This document shows, one piece after another, positions 8,508 through 17,637 of a stretch of DNA of 55,444 nt (positions are counted from its first letter, which is position 1; the number at the start of each line of letters is the position of its first letter). The position numbers were made by a program, and so were the translations under genes. The stretch lies in NCBI GenBank assembly GCA_964643895.1, contig CAZXUE010000005.1, positions 1 through 55,444 on the forward strand, in the 5' to 3' direction. Source of the DNA: UBA7683 sp964643895 (lineage in GTDB: Bacteria > Patescibacteriota > Saccharimonadia > Saccharimonadales > UBA7683). The notes beneath the pieces were generated by a model that searched no databases, had not been told where the DNA came from, and saw nothing but the letters and a program-made list of their open reading frames with translations.

Positions 8508-9799
8508 ACACTGAGAATTTTGTTAAATTTTTCTTTCAACCGGTTTGTGCGGCCTTCGCTCCCAATTATAGTATCATATCCTACCCTGAGGAGGCCGAGC
8601 GCTGTAATGAGAGTGTGGTCATTTACTTTATCGGTAGCATCGTTAATATCCATCACTTGATCAGGATCAATGAGTTCGATGGTCGGCTTGCGGGTAAAAG
8701 GTAGTTCTTTATACCATTTTTGTTCTTTAAGAGCTTTAATGAGTGGATCCAGACTCGCACCGCCGCCACAGAGTAAAATACGGTGCGGTAGATGATCAAC
8801 ATTGGTGAATTCGCTGAGCGCCAGCTCAACTCCATCTAGCCACACACTGAGTGTTTTATCGATCGCCTTGAGTGCTTTCGCCTTGGCACTCGTTTCTACC
8901 GTGCTTTTACCAAGTTCAAGTTTAATCTTCTCGGCATCTGCAAAATCAAGGTCGAGTTCTGAGGCNNNNNNNNNNGTAAACGCCCTACAGCCGATTCCGA
9001 ACATGCGTGTACCCTGTAAGCCGCCATCATCAACCACAGCGATATCAGTTGTACCACCGCCAATATCAATTAAAATAGCCGTGAAACTACTGGCTGCATC
9101 GGCGCCAATAACAGACCGTGAAACTGCGAATGGCTCAGCCGCCACTGCCATCAAATCAAGATCAAGCTCTGCCGCCGTTCGCTCTAGGGCACCGATATGT
9201 ACCATCGGCGCGAAAGCAGTATAGAGCTGAATAATAATTTCTTTACCTTGAAAACCGATCGGATTGCTGACCTTATACGTATCGATGTGGATAGAAACAA
9301 TCGCGCTGTTAACCAGCTTAACTTCAACATCTTTTTTGCCAGTTTCCAGCTCTAATTGCTTTTGTGCGCGCTCCAGAGTCCGAGCCTGCGCTCGGTCTAT
9401 AATTAGTTCAATCTCGGCACCATCAAGTGGCTTTTCTGGATTTGGCCGGCGATATTTCACCGTTGTTGTCAGACCCTTCACTAGCTCGCCAGCAATACCA
9501 ATAATCGCTTGCCGGGCGCTTACGCCCGCCATAGCCTCCGCCTGTGTCAGCGCCTTCTCGCAGTTGCCTACTACGCCAGCAATGTCAGAGATCGCACCCG
9601 ATTGCATATCGCTTAAAGATTGATGCGCCCGGCCAACACCAATAATCTCCAGCTCCTCGCCTTCAACCTTGGCAATCAGCGCTTTCACGTACTCCGTTCC
9701 AACATCAAGCCCCACCAATAACCGATCCGAGCCGCTGCTCACCGGCAACTTGACCGTAACGTTCTTAAGATTCTTCAACTTCTTAATTTTATCAAGCAT
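8504..9799 (-). CDS. FtsA/PilM-type actin-like ATPase (contains an assembly gap)
   Basis: An actin-fold ATPase of about 431 residues. The phosphate loops LLVGLDVGTEYVKALIAKV and ILIDIGGGTTDIAVV and the C-terminal ILLCGGGASL fit FtsA, and PilM is the alternative. FtsA links the Z-ring to the membrane; PilM organises type IV pilus assembly. Coupling to a baseplate-J-like membrane protein rather than to ftsZ leaves the choice open. Ten N at 8966-8975 interrupt it; the frame continues only if the true gap is 10 bases modulo 3. I used the ATG at 9799 (MLDKIKKL) because a TATACT box (9811-9816) lies 11 bases upstream of it. Confidence 0.75.
   Translation of the reverse strand: MLDKIKKLKNLKNVTVKLPVSSGSDRLLVGLDVGTEYVKALIAKVEGEELEIIGVGRAHQSLSDMQSGAISDIAGVVGNCEKALTQAEAMAGVSARQAIIGIAGELVKGLTTTVKYRRPNPEKPLDGAEIELIIDRAQARTLERAQKQLELETGKKDVEVKLVNSAIVSIHIDTYKVSNPIGFQGKEIIIQLYTAFAPMVHIGALERTAAELDLDLMAVAAEPFAVSRSVIGADAASSFTAILIDIGGGTTDIAVVDDGGLQGTRMFGIGCRAFXXXXASELDLDFADAEKIKLELGKSTVETSAKAKALKAIDKTLSVWLDGVELALSEFTNVDHLPHRILLCGGGASLDPLIKALKEQKWYKELPFTRKPTIELIDPDQVMDINDATDKVNDHTLITALGLLRVGYDTIIGSEGRTNRLKEKFNKILSV
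8966..8975. other. assembly gap (10 N)
   Basis: A run of ten N inside the FtsA/PilM-like gene. It is probably a fixed-length scaffold filler. Confidence 0.95.
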
Positions 9800-9843
9800 A
9801 ATCAGTAATAAGTATACTACATCTGTGAATGTATTGAGCAAAA

Positions 9844-11827
9844 TTAAGCCAAAACGGCTTTGATGCGGCGAATGCCGGCTGAACTGGCTTCTTCTTTGAG
9901 AATTTTGAACTTCTTGCCGTCTTCTAACAGTTGCGAGGTGTGATCTACGTGAGGTCCACCGCAAATTTCAAAACTAAAGGGCCGCTCGTTTTCAGAAGAT
10001 TTTGGATCTTTCATTGAATACACCTTCACTGTATCACCATAACGATCGCCGAATTGCCCCAACGCACCGAGAGAACCTGTTGCTTCTTCGGTCGGATACT
10101 CAGCCCAAGAAATTTGCAGATCTTTCGCAATTTCCCTATTTACAATCTCTTCTACTTGATCCAAGTGTTCGCGCGTTACTTTTTCAGGATGAGAAAAATC
10201 GAACCGAAGCCGCTCTTCAGTAATATTTGAGCCACGCTGAATGACGTGATCCCCCAAAACCTCACGCAGTGCCTGATACATCAAGTGCGTGGCAGTGTGA
10301 TACTTTTTGTGAATTAACTGCTGCCCGCCAAGTCCACCCTTAAACGCACCTTTGGCGGCCGTTTGCGAACGTTCACGCTGCTGCTTCATCTTTGCCTCAA
10401 ACTGTTCGCGCCATGTTTCGTCCAGCTCAATTCCCTGCTTAAAGGCTTCTTCGACAGAAAGTTCTACCGGAAACCCATAGGTATCGTAAAGAGTAAAAAT
10501 AGCTTCGCCATGCGACAGGCCAGCAGCTTTGTCATCCTCAGCTTGACTGGGGATCTCGTTAGTATTGGCACGAGATTCCCGATCGAGTCGGGAATGACGG
10601 CGATTGAAGAGCTTTGTAAACTCCTTCAACCCTTTTCTGAGAGTTTGGCGAAAGGCCTTTTCTTCTCGTATCAAAACATCAATCACTTCATCGCGTTTTG
10701 CGGCAACTTCCGAGTAATCATCTTTGTATAAATCGGCGATAACTGGCACGACATCTTGCAAAAAGTTCTGCTCAACGCCAAGCTCAAATGCAAAACGAAT
10801 GGCTCGCCGCAGCAATCGCCTCATCACATAGCCCTGCTCTTTGTTGTTCGGCTTTACTCCATCGACCGCCAAAAATGTGGCGGCCCTCAGATGATCAGCG
10901 ATTACTTGCATACTCTCGCGGTGATTATCGTACTTTTTACCAGAAATCCGCTCCAGCTCCTCAATAATTGGCCACAAGATCGAAATCTTAAACATATCAG
11001 ATGAATTAATTGCCGCCTGCGCGATACGCTCCAGCCCTCCGCCAAAATCAATATTTGGCTTGTCAAGTTTCTCAAAACCGCTCTCAGTACGTTTGTACTC
11101 CATAAATACTTGATTGCCGATCTCCACAAAACGNNNNNNNNNNAGAATCGCTTGCTGGATGCGCCTCTCCAAAGCCCGACTTGTGTGCAGCCTCGCCAAA
11201 ATCATAAAATACTTCGCTATCTGGGCCACACGGGTCTCCGACAGGTGTCTTAGCAATACCACCATTGCGGCTCCACCAGTTTTCACCGTCATCGTAATAA
11301 AAGATCCTCTCTCCTGGCTTAACGCCTCTCTTGTCGCCTTCTTCCTGAGAGCCAATTGCCGTAATCTTTGCCTCTATCCCCTTGTCCTCAAAAAGTTTTT
11401 GCCAGATCTCAGCGGCCTCTGTATCACGCGGTATACCGGCTGTTTCATCACCAATAAAACAGGTAACGTAGATATTATTCGGGTCGAGGCCGGCAATATC
11501 TACCAAAAAGGCAAAAAACCACTCTATCTGATCCTTCTTGCCATAGTCTCCCAAACTCCAGTTACCAAGCATTTCAAAAAATGTTGTGTGCCGATCATCG
11601 CCAACATCCTCGATATCCATAGCTCGGAGACAAGTCTGGCTATCTGTTAAGCGTGTACCAGCTGGATGCGGCTCGCCCAGGAGATACGGAATAAGCGGCT
11701 GCATACCAGAACCGGTGAAAAGCGTTGTCGGATCATTATACGGCACCAACAAAGCCCGCGGGATCACTTTATGCCCGTTTTTTTCAAAAAACTCTAAGTA
11801 CTTTCGTCTAATTTCCTGTGCATTCAT
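9844..11827 (-). CDS. alaS: alanyl-tRNA synthetase, short form (contains an assembly gap)
   Basis: Charges tRNA-Ala. The N-terminal half has the class II core (FLEFFEKNGH-type start as YLEFFEKNGH, GSGMQPL, TTFFEMLGNWS). After ten N at 11134-11143 come GGGLERIAQAA and the editing domain with its metal ligands (HTATH, CGGPHVDHT). It ends at RRIKAVLA, right after the editing domain, so the coiled coil and C-Ala (DHHA1) part are absent. The total is about 660 residues against about 875 in E. coli. Codons before and after the gap are out of phase with exactly ten bases, so the true gap differs. TATAAT at 11836-11841 ends 8 bases before the ATG at 11827. A palindromic repeat is translated inside it (10531-10598). 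Confidence 0.95.
10531..10598. repeat. palindromic repeat translated within alaS
   Basis: Two 29-base arms (10531-10559 and 10570-10598), about 70 per cent complementary, surround a 10-base loop. The arms carry the GTCATTCCCGA / TCGGGAATGAC style of dispersed palindromic repeats. In frame it encodes about 24 extra residues (RHSRLDRESRANTNE and onward) just before the conserved TLYDTYGFP block of AlaS. Confidence 0.7.
11134..11143. other. assembly gap (10 N)
   Basis: Ten N within alaS. The reading frame changes phase across it, which shows that the true length is not ten. Confidence 0.95.
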
Positions 11828-11889
11828 TAACATCTATTATAACGGAGGTAGCAAAAGAATTCCATAGAAGTACTAACAGGAGTAAGCTA

Positions 11890-11918
11890 TTGACATTTTA
11901 TTACATAAGCGCTATAAT
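11890..11918 (+). promoter_or_regulatory. consensus promoter for the 89-residue membrane protein
   Basis: TTGACA (11890-11895), exactly 17 bases, TATAAT (11913-11918). This is a perfect consensus, with an AGGAGG ribosome site about 35 bases further on. Confidence 0.8.
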
Positions 11919-11965
11919 ACATATACTCGTCAAGTTGGCGAGCAATTCCTGAGGAGGAATGAACC

Positions 11966-12235
11966 TTGGATACAGAACAAGAAGTCAGCGAGACTGGTCT
12001 GATCTACTCCGACAAGGGAGACCTGAGCGTGGGCTGGAGCTCACTGCTCGGGGCTCTCCTTGGTCTCATGGCGGGGCTGATGCTCATGCAGATCTCCGCT
12101 CTCCGCCTGGAGGATCCGTTCCTCTTCGTGATGCTCTGCTGCATAATCGGCTTCGGCTTTTTTGGTTTTGCAGCAGGCGCCGTCAACCTGGTCATCAAGG
12201 CCATCATGACGCAAGGCAGCGAAGCTGGTCAGTAG
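11966..12235 (+). CDS. small GC-rich membrane protein (89 residues)
   Basis: Unknown function. The start is TTG at 11966, set by a strong GAGGAGGAA site 5-8 bases upstream. After an acidic N-terminus (MDTEQEVSETG) there are two hydrophobic segments (WSSLLGALLGLMAGLMLMQ and FLFVMLCCIIGFGFFGFAA), which predict a two-pass membrane protein. Codons end mostly in C or G, unlike the neighbouring alaS and GSDH genes. It has its own consensus promoter and is followed by a structured non-coding tail. One of five such GC-rich small genes in the window. Confidence 0.7.
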   Translation: MDTEQEVSETGLIYSDKGDLSVGWSSLLGALLGLMAGLMLMQISALRLEDPFLFVMLCCIIGFGFFGFAAGAVNLVIKAIMTQGSEAGQ

Positions 12236-12455
12236 GGCAAGATCAGTGTCGTGGTAGGTGTAGTTTCGCCTCTGGCGAAATGAAGCAAGCTGTTCGCCCT
12301 AGCGCGAATACCTACAGACAAAAACGCACTCAACCTCCTCAAAATACAACCGTGCGGTGTGCACACCAAAGATTATTCATTGGTCCGTGCACCGAGTTGA
12401 GCACATCGCTCCTCGCCTCCGCACGGTTTCTTCATGCCAAAATTCAAACGCTTGC
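12236..12455 (+). other. structured tail after the 89-residue gene
   Basis: Non-coding. It contains a 7-bp hairpin TTTCGCC-TCT-GGCGAAA (12264-12280) and a 12-bp perfect palindrome GGTGTGCACACC (12356-12367). A 10-bp inverted repeat (12348-12357 with 12419-12428) encloses about 60 bases. It may be a long 3' end or a separate small RNA. Confidence 0.4.
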
Positions 12456-13670
12456 TTAGTTACCCGTAGGGGTAACTTTTATTATTTTGTCATTACTGCC
12501 GTTGTCGGTGGTGATGTAGAGTGATTGATCGGGAGCCAGGCTGGCAGAACGAATGCGGCCGTATTCTCCAAGTACTGCTTTTTCTTCTATCAACTTACGA
12601 GATTCATCAAACCGCATAATTCGTAGGTGTCTACCTTTCAGCACGGCCACTGCCACAGCCCTGTTCCAGGTTCCCCATTTTTCGCCCTTCAATAGTGTCG
12701 CTCCAGATGGCGCGATAGTTGGGTTACCAGAACTCCAGACTGCTGAAACGGCATCAGGGAAACGCGTCAGATCAGTCATAGGAATACCGCTCTCTACATA
12801 CGTAACACGTGGCGACCAACCGAAGTTGCCTGATTTTAACAGATTGATTTCATCATCTCTATCTGAGCCATGCTCTACGCTGTAGCCGTATATATCATCT
12901 TGCGGTTCGTCAAAGAGTATCAATCCTTGCACGTTACGGTGCCCGTAGCTGAAAATCCGCGGATCAAACGGTGCGGGCAAATTGCCGCCAGCTGGCATAC
13001 CATCACGAGTTACATGGAGTATCTTCCCGCCAAGATTGCTTGGACTTTGTGGATTACTCGCAACAGCGGCATCTCCGGTGCCAACCCATAAATCTCCCTG
13101 CGCATCACTCCGCACTCGACAACCCGAGTGACGGCCGCTACGATTACTCGGTATACCAACCACAATATCTTTCCGATCGGTAAGTGAGGCAGTATCTTCG
13201 CTCAACTTCCAGCGCGCTAAGCGGACATCTAGACCGCTAGCTGTTTGAGCATTAAAACAAGTGTAGAGATAGCGATTTTCAGCAAACTTGGCATCAAGCG
13301 CCAAGCCCGTCAGACCGCCCTCGCCAACTGCATACACATCAGCGATATCGGCAATTACTACTTTTTTACCGTCGACCAACTTACTTACTTGCCCGCCACG
13401 TTCATTAAAAAGCAGCGCTCCATCAGGAAGAAAAACTACATCCCAAGGATAAGAAAGTCCACCCAGTACTTCACTCGGCACAAGTTGCGGCTCAACTGGA
13501 GTTTTAATTTCAGAAGTTGTTACAGGTTGTGCAGTAGCGGCATCGTTCGGCGCTTCTACAACTCTTCCTTGAATGTACACCAATACCATAGCCAGCACGA
13601 CACCGGCCATGAGAAGGGCTAAGATTACGTATCGAGTAGAAAGCTTGAAGTTGCTAAAAATACGTCCCAT
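12456..13670 (-). CDS. GSDH-type (PQQ sugar dehydrogenase-like) beta-propeller
   Basis: A 404-residue protein of the glucose/sorbosone dehydrogenase fold. An N-terminal membrane helix (YVILALLMAGVVLAMVLVYI) anchors it outside the cell. The propeller has LSYPWDVVFLPDGALLFNERGG, GEGGLTGLALD, SGRHSGCRVRSDAQGDLWVGTGD, YGHRNVQGL and VEHGSDRDDEIN, matching the family's PQQ and calcium-site blocks. Known members oxidise sugars, but many bacterial relatives have no proven substrate. The ATG at 13670 lies 8 bases after a TATACT box (13679-13684), so the message is probably leaderless. It is transcribed divergently from the 13729 gene. Confidence 0.8.
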   Translation of the reverse strand: MGRIFSNFKLSTRYVILALLMAGVVLAMVLVYIQGRVVEAPNDAATAQPVTTSEIKTPVEPQLVPSEVLGGLSYPWDVVFLPDGALLFNERGGQVSKLVDGKKVVIADIADVYAVGEGGLTGLALDAKFAENRYLYTCFNAQTASGLDVRLARWKLSEDTASLTDRKDIVVGIPSNRSGRHSGCRVRSDAQGDLWVGTGDAAVASNPQSPSNLGGKILHVTRDGMPAGGNLPAPFDPRIFSYGHRNVQGLILFDEPQDDIYGYSVEHGSDRDDEINLLKSGNFGWSPRVTYVESGIPMTDLTRFPDAVSAVWSSGNPTIAPSGATLLKGEKWGTWNRAVAVAVLKGRHLRIMRFDESRKLIEEKAVLGEYGRIRSASLAPDQSLYITTDNGSNDKIIKVTPTGN

Positions 13671-13678
13671 ATGCACTT

Positions 13679-13721
13679 AGTATACCAAGCTTTGACGCAA
13701 CCACCGCTCAGCCCTTACACT
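13679..13721. promoter_or_regulatory. divergent promoter pair
   Basis: Minus strand: TATACT at 13679-13684, 8 bases before the GSDH start. Plus strand: TTGACG (13692-13697), 18 bases, TACACT (13716-13721), 7 bases before the ATG at 13729. Confidence 0.6.
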
Positions 13722-13728
13722 ATGTGTC

Positions 13729-14055
13729 ATGTTGATATGCACCCTGGGAGAAACCGTTGGCGTAAGAGTGAGCAGCCCCGAACTGCATAAGCTAGGAGAT
13801 CTTCACCCAAATATTTTAAAGGGTGTTGGTTGGATGTTAAGATCTTGCAGAAGAAGAGATCGGATAGTAACGCTACCCGATGAGGTGTTTAAAGCGTGCA
13901 TGACAAACCTACATGAAGAGCTTCGGGACAAACCACCAGTTATTGGAGGTATTCAGACCTCACACAAGCTTGGCCGGGCTATGCAGGTAGACTATGTGAG
14001 ATCTTTAACTGCTTCAGTGCCACCAGACGCAGACCCTACCCAGTCTACACAATAA
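13729..14055 (+). CDS. hypothetical protein (108 residues)
   Basis: No family recognised. A soluble, slightly basic protein with LHPNILKGVGWMLRSCRRRDR near the middle and an Asp/Pro-rich end. A -35/-10 pair ends 7 bases before the ATG, so it is probably a leaderless gene. Its 3' end overlaps the convergent mnmA gene by 11 bases. Codon use looks like that of the surrounding genes. Confidence 0.55.
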   Translation: MLICTLGETVGVRVSSPELHKLGDLHPNILKGVGWMLRSCRRRDRIVTLPDEVFKACMTNLHEELRDKPPVIGGIQTSHKLGRAMQVDYVRSLTASVPPDADPTQSTQ

Positions 14056-15124
14056 TGCCGCCGCCGAGGCAGACTTCATTTTGGTATAAAACAGCAGATT
14101 GACCGGGAGCCAAAGCCCGGATTTCATCTTTTAACGTCAGTTTGTGGCTGCCATCAGCCTGCTCTTCAATACTTGTTACGCTCGTTAGTGGCCCTCTATG
14201 CCGCGTCCGTACTCTGAGATCTGAGATCTGAGAACTAAGATCCAAACCGTTTATCCAGTGCGCATTAATAATTTTGACCTGTCTGTGCCACAAATCAGGG
14301 TCGTTCAAATCCGTACTCACATACACCTCGTTCTTTGACATATCTTTACCCACTACGTAGTACGGCATGCCACCGCCCACATTCAGGCCGTGGCGCTGAC
14401 CAATGGTGTAATATAATGCTCCGTCGTGCTCGCCAACAATTTTTCCCGATGATTTTTCAACAATCGCTCCTGGCTCGGTCATTACAAAATTCTTTAAAAA
14501 TTCTTTAATTCCGATCTCACCCACAAAACAAATACCGACGGAATCCTTTTTTTCAGCAGTAACCAGCCCAAGTTCTGCCGCTTTTTTCCGTACTTCTGGT
14601 TTAGTCATTTCACCAAGAGGGAAGATGGTTTTAGAGAGTGCGTCTTCAGTAATACGGTACAAAAAGTAGGTTTGGTCTTTGTTTTGATCGATCGCAGTTT
14701 GTAGTTGGCCGAGTTTTGAACTTTTGGATTTAGCGCTTTTACCTATCCGGGCATAGTGTCCTGTAGCAATCAAATCTGCTCCATCTTCCAGCGCGGTTTC
14801 TAAAAAAAGCTTAAACTTCACCTCTTGATTACACATAATATCCGGGTTTGGTGTTCGCCCAGCTTGATACTCTGCAATCATATAATCTACCACTTTGTGG
14901 CGATACTGATCTTGAAAATCATATATCTTGAAGGGAATTTTAAGCTGCACCGCCACTCGCTTCGCATCGGCTAGATCCTCGCGCCATGGGCACTTAAAAC
15001 CAGGCAGATCTTGCGCCCAGTTCTTCATGAATACTCCTGTTACGTCGTAACCTTCAGCAACAAGAAGGGCAGCCGTTACCGAACTATCCACCCCACCGCT
15101 CATGCCAACAAACACCTTTTTCAT
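14045..15124 (-). CDS. mnmA: tRNA 2-thiouridylase MnmA
   Basis: A 359-residue enzyme that thiolates U34 of tRNA-Lys, tRNA-Glu and tRNA-Gln with sulfur relayed from a cysteine desulfurase. The PP-loop GMSGGVDSSV binds ATP. The two catalytic cysteines are seen in NPDIMCNQEVKF and GICFVGE, and the C-terminal beta-barrel ends CLGGGIIV. Its start overlaps the DUF218 gene stop by 4 bases, and that gene overlaps iscS, so the sulfur donor and the thiolase are made from one mRNA. Confidence 0.95.
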   Translation of the reverse strand: MKKVFVGMSGGVDSSVTAALLVAEGYDVTGVFMKNWAQDLPGFKCPWREDLADAKRVAVQLKIPFKIYDFQDQYRHKVVDYMIAEYQAGRTPNPDIMCNQEVKFKLFLETALEDGADLIATGHYARIGKSAKSKSSKLGQLQTAIDQNKDQTYFLYRITEDALSKTIFPLGEMTKPEVRKKAAELGLVTAEKKDSVGICFVGEIGIKEFLKNFVMTEPGAIVEKSSGKIVGEHDGALYYTIGQRHGLNVGGGMPYYVVGKDMSKNEVYVSTDLNDPDLWHRQVKIINAHWINGLDLSSQISDLRVRTRHRGPLTSVTSIEEQADGSHKLTLKDEIRALAPGQSAVLYQNEVCLGGGIIV

Positions 15125-15687
15125 GAACCAACTCGCGAGAATAATAACTTTGCTGGCTCAGTTAGCGAAATCCACCAGCCATACGGCGTCAAAAACCAGC
15201 TTTTGCGACCCCAATATTTATCTTTAGCCGGCGCGTTAATAAAGTTTGTATCTTCAGGGTACGCATTCTTAAACTCATGATGCACGCGCCGCTGGTGATA
15301 GTCGCTGGTTACCAAAATAATCGTTTTGTACTGTGCAGCGATTGCCTGCGTACTTTCGGCGTTTTCTTTCGTATCACGTGAGGTTTCTTCAAGTGAGATT
15401 GCCTCTGTTGGCACACCGCGAGCCGCAGCAATTACCATCATTGCCTTGGCGTTGCTGATACTGGCTTGATCTTTGGCAGCACCCGAAAAAATCAGCTTGG
15501 GTGCGTAGCCTCTTTCATACAGATCAACCCCGTGCATAGTGCGACCCTTGGTATCGCCGCCACTTACCACAATAATGGCATCTGCCTTCTTCAGCTCATC
15601 TTCAATAGGCAAATACAAGCTAATTAACACTGCGTATACGCCCAGTGCCACTGCAAGTAATACCAAAAAACTGCCCAGCTTTTTCAT
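15121..15687 (-). CDS. DUF218 (YdcF/SanA-like) membrane protein
   Basis: A 188-residue protein with an N-terminal membrane helix (SFLVLLAVALGVYAVLISLYL) and a DUF218 domain: ADAIIVVSGGD, HGVDLYERGYAPKLIFSG, SRDTKENA, ILVTSDYHQRR. Family members such as SanA and ElyC influence envelope integrity or bind nucleotide-sugar-like ligands; the precise reaction is not known. It is linked by 4-base overlaps with iscS upstream and mnmA downstream, an unusual partner for a tRNA-thiolation operon. Confidence 0.85.
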   Translation of the reverse strand: MKKLGSFLVLLAVALGVYAVLISLYLPIEDELKKADAIIVVSGGDTKGRTMHGVDLYERGYAPKLIFSGAAKDQASISNAKAMMVIAAARGVPTEAISLEETSRDTKENAESTQAIAAQYKTIILVTSDYHQRRVHHEFKNAYPEDTNFINAPAKDKYWGRKSWFLTPYGWWISLTEPAKLLFSRVGS

Positions 15688-16868
15688 CTGGTACCAGTAT
15701 ACCGCATATGCATTTTTATTCCCTTGCTTAAGCGGGCAGCAATTTTAGTAACATCGGCCTCGCTCGTATTTCGCCCCATCGTAATGCGAATACTCCCCGC
15801 AGCCTCCGCTTGGCTGCGCCCTAGCGCCAGCAGCACATGGCTCGGCTCATCGTTACTCGCCGTACAGGCGCTGCCTGTGGCAACCTGCAAGCCGAGCTCA
15901 TCAAGCTCCATGAGAAGCCGTTCGCCATCCGCTCCTGGGATATACACATTGAGATTATGGGGTAAACGATGCCTTGTGTCGCCATTTATTTCAATGCTAG
16001 GTACATTTTGCGATATTGTCGCAAAAAGTTGATCTCTCATCTGTAGTAAACGCTGTTGTTCGGCCTTTCGATCTGCTTGAACATTTTGCAACATTGTCGC
16101 AAAAGCGAGAAGAGAGGCAATATTTTCAGTGCCGCTCCGCAAACTTCGCTCCTGCCCGCCGCCTTGCACTAAACTACTCAGATTGACATCTTTATGTACA
16201 AACAAGCAGCCGCTTTGCTTCATGGCGTAGATCTTGCCTCCATTCAGCGTCATCATATCCACTCCGAGCCTGGCAACTGAGAGGTCGAGATAATTGGCGG
16301 CCTGACAGGCATCGGTATGGAGGTAAAGTGGGTAGGGTTTCATGGGCTGCCGATCGAGGGTCATTGATCGCTTTTGGCGAATTTTTTGAATAAGTGAGGC
16401 GACTTGTTTAATAGGCTGGATGGTACCGATCTCATTGTTAGCATACATAACACTCACCAGAACAGTTTTTTCATCTATTAACCGCTCGAGTGCAACTAGG
16501 TCAATCATACCTTTTTTGGTTACCGGTGTGAGCCTTCGTTCGTAGTTGCCAGCCGGTTCCAGTACTGACTCGTGCTCAATACTTGATACTACGATGTTTC
16601 CATCCGGAAACTGGCTCACGACACCGTGGATAGCTAGATTATTCGCCTCTGTACCGCCAGCTGTGAAGACAACTTCTTGGTCTTTTACGCCCAGAACACT
16701 GGCCACTTGGCCGCGGGCTGCTTCTACTGCCGCACGCACCTCGCGAGCTGCCTGATATACGGCCGATGGATTATAAAACTCGGCATTCAGGTATGGCTGC
16801 ATAGTCGCAAGTGCGCGGGGATCTAGCGGTGTGGCTGCAGCATAATCAAGATATATCGGTTTTTTCAT
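15684..16868 (-). CDS. iscS: cysteine desulfurase (IscS/NifS type)
   Basis: A 394-residue PLP enzyme that takes sulfur from cysteine. Visible features are YLDYAAATPLDP at the N-terminus, TAGGTEANNLAI, the HTDACQA block, the PLP lysine in LNGGKIYAMKQSG and the persulfide cysteine in GSACTAS. With mnmA downstream its main job is probably tRNA thiolation; no Fe-S scaffold gene is present here. TATACT at 16876-16881 lies 7 bases before the ATG. The coding sequence contains two copies of a 17-bp palindromic word (16008-16102). Confidence 0.95.
   Translation of the reverse strand: MKKPIYLDYAAATPLDPRALATMQPYLNAEFYNPSAVYQAAREVRAAVEAARGQVASVLGVKDQEVVFTAGGTEANNLAIHGVVSQFPDGNIVVSSIEHESVLEPAGNYERRLTPVTKKGMIDLVALERLIDEKTVLVSVMYANNEIGTIQPIKQVASLIQKIRQKRSMTLDRQPMKPYPLYLHTDACQAANYLDLSVARLGVDMMTLNGGKIYAMKQSGCLFVHKDVNLSSLVQGGGQERSLRSGTENIASLLAFATMLQNVQADRKAEQQRLLQMRDQLFATISQNVPSIEINGDTRHRLPHNLNVYIPGADGERLLMELDELGLQVATGSACTASNDEPSHVLLALGRSQAEAAGSIRITMGRNTSEADVTKIAARLSKGIKMHMRYTGTR
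16008..16102. repeat. two copies of a 17-bp interrupted palindrome
   Basis: TTGCGATATTGTCGCAA at 16008-16024 and TTGCAACATTGTCGCAA at 16086-16102, both inside iscS. They share the form TTGCRA-N5-TCGCAA with three copies in tpiA/pgk. Confidence 0.6.
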
Positions 16869-16916
16869 CTGTTATAGTATACCAAACCCCGCCGTTGCAG
16901 GTTCGTCCTTCAGCGC

Positions 16917-17339
16917 CTAAGCAAATTGTATTGGGGTCGGAGCAACGCCGTAAACCTCTTTGCTCACTCGCTTGTAGTAGGTCGTCATTGATTGCAAGAG
17001 ATATTTCAGCTCATCACCTGCGACAAAACCGGTTGCAATGCCATCAACAATTTTCAGCACGCCTCGGGGTTGAAATTCGTAGCGTACGTGCATGGTCTTA
17101 GTGGCTTTCGTTACCTCATCAATCCAACTCTCGTGCCAGATCCAGGTATATTCATCAAGACAGAAGAATTCACGCTGATGTCCCTCAGGAATCTTGCCAA
17201 ACAAGGTAGCGCCAATAGCACTTTCTTGCTTAATCAGCTCTTTCCTGCGAGCCTCACGTTTATGTGAACTCATCTGTGATGACGAAGCCATCGGTTGTGA
17301 CGACGTACCCATAATGATTTGTAGCGCCTTACGCAGCAT
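16917..17339 (-). CDS. hypothetical protein (140 residues)
   Basis: Unknown function. A basic N-terminal stretch (SHKREARRKELIKQE) precedes a compact domain with FFCLDEYTWIWHESW, VRYEFQPRGVLKIVDG and YYKRVSKEVYG, probably alpha/beta and soluble. I chose the ATG at 17339 (MLRKALQ), which overlaps the end of the upstream gene by 11 bases. The two genes follow tatD on the same strand and are probably co-transcribed. I recall similar proteins as common in Saccharibacteria, but no activity is known to me. Confidence 0.65.
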   Translation of the reverse strand: MLRKALQIIMGTSSQPMASSSQMSSHKREARRKELIKQESAIGATLFGKIPEGHQREFFCLDEYTWIWHESWIDEVTKATKTMHVRYEFQPRGVLKIVDGIATGFVAGDELKYLLQSMTTYYKRVSKEVYGVAPTPIQFA

Positions 17340-17628
17340 CACGACGATACTCCGCAAGGTTTTTGTGCATTCTGCGCGCAAGCAAACTCACTACAGTCGG
17401 ATCGCTACCGTCAACCTCTGGCACCGCAGGTGTAAGGTCGGGCTGCTTAACGGGGAATGTATCTTGCGAAAGGCTTGGCAACGGATCTACCTGGAAATTT
17501 TCATTCTCATTACCAAGCGCAAGGGCTTCGGGCCTTTCTGCGCCAGCTACACCAACCATTCCGAATGCGGCATCGATATCTTGTCGAGCTTGTCGCTGTT
17601 CTTCTGGATTTAATTGTGTTTCACTCAT
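17329..17628 (-). CDS. acidic hypothetical protein (99 residues)
   Basis: No family recognised. Rich in Glu, Asp, Pro and Gln (MSETQLNPEEQRQARQD), probably partly disordered, with a basic tail (ARRMHKNLAEYRRDA). It lies 9 bases after tatD and overlaps the next gene by 11 bases, so it is an operon member. Confidence 0.65.
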   Translation of the reverse strand: MSETQLNPEEQRQARQDIDAAFGMVGVAGAERPEALALGNENENFQVDPLPSLSQDTFPVKQPDLTPAVPEVDGSDPTVVSLLARRMHKNLAEYRRDAA

Positions 17629-17637
17629 ACTCTATTC

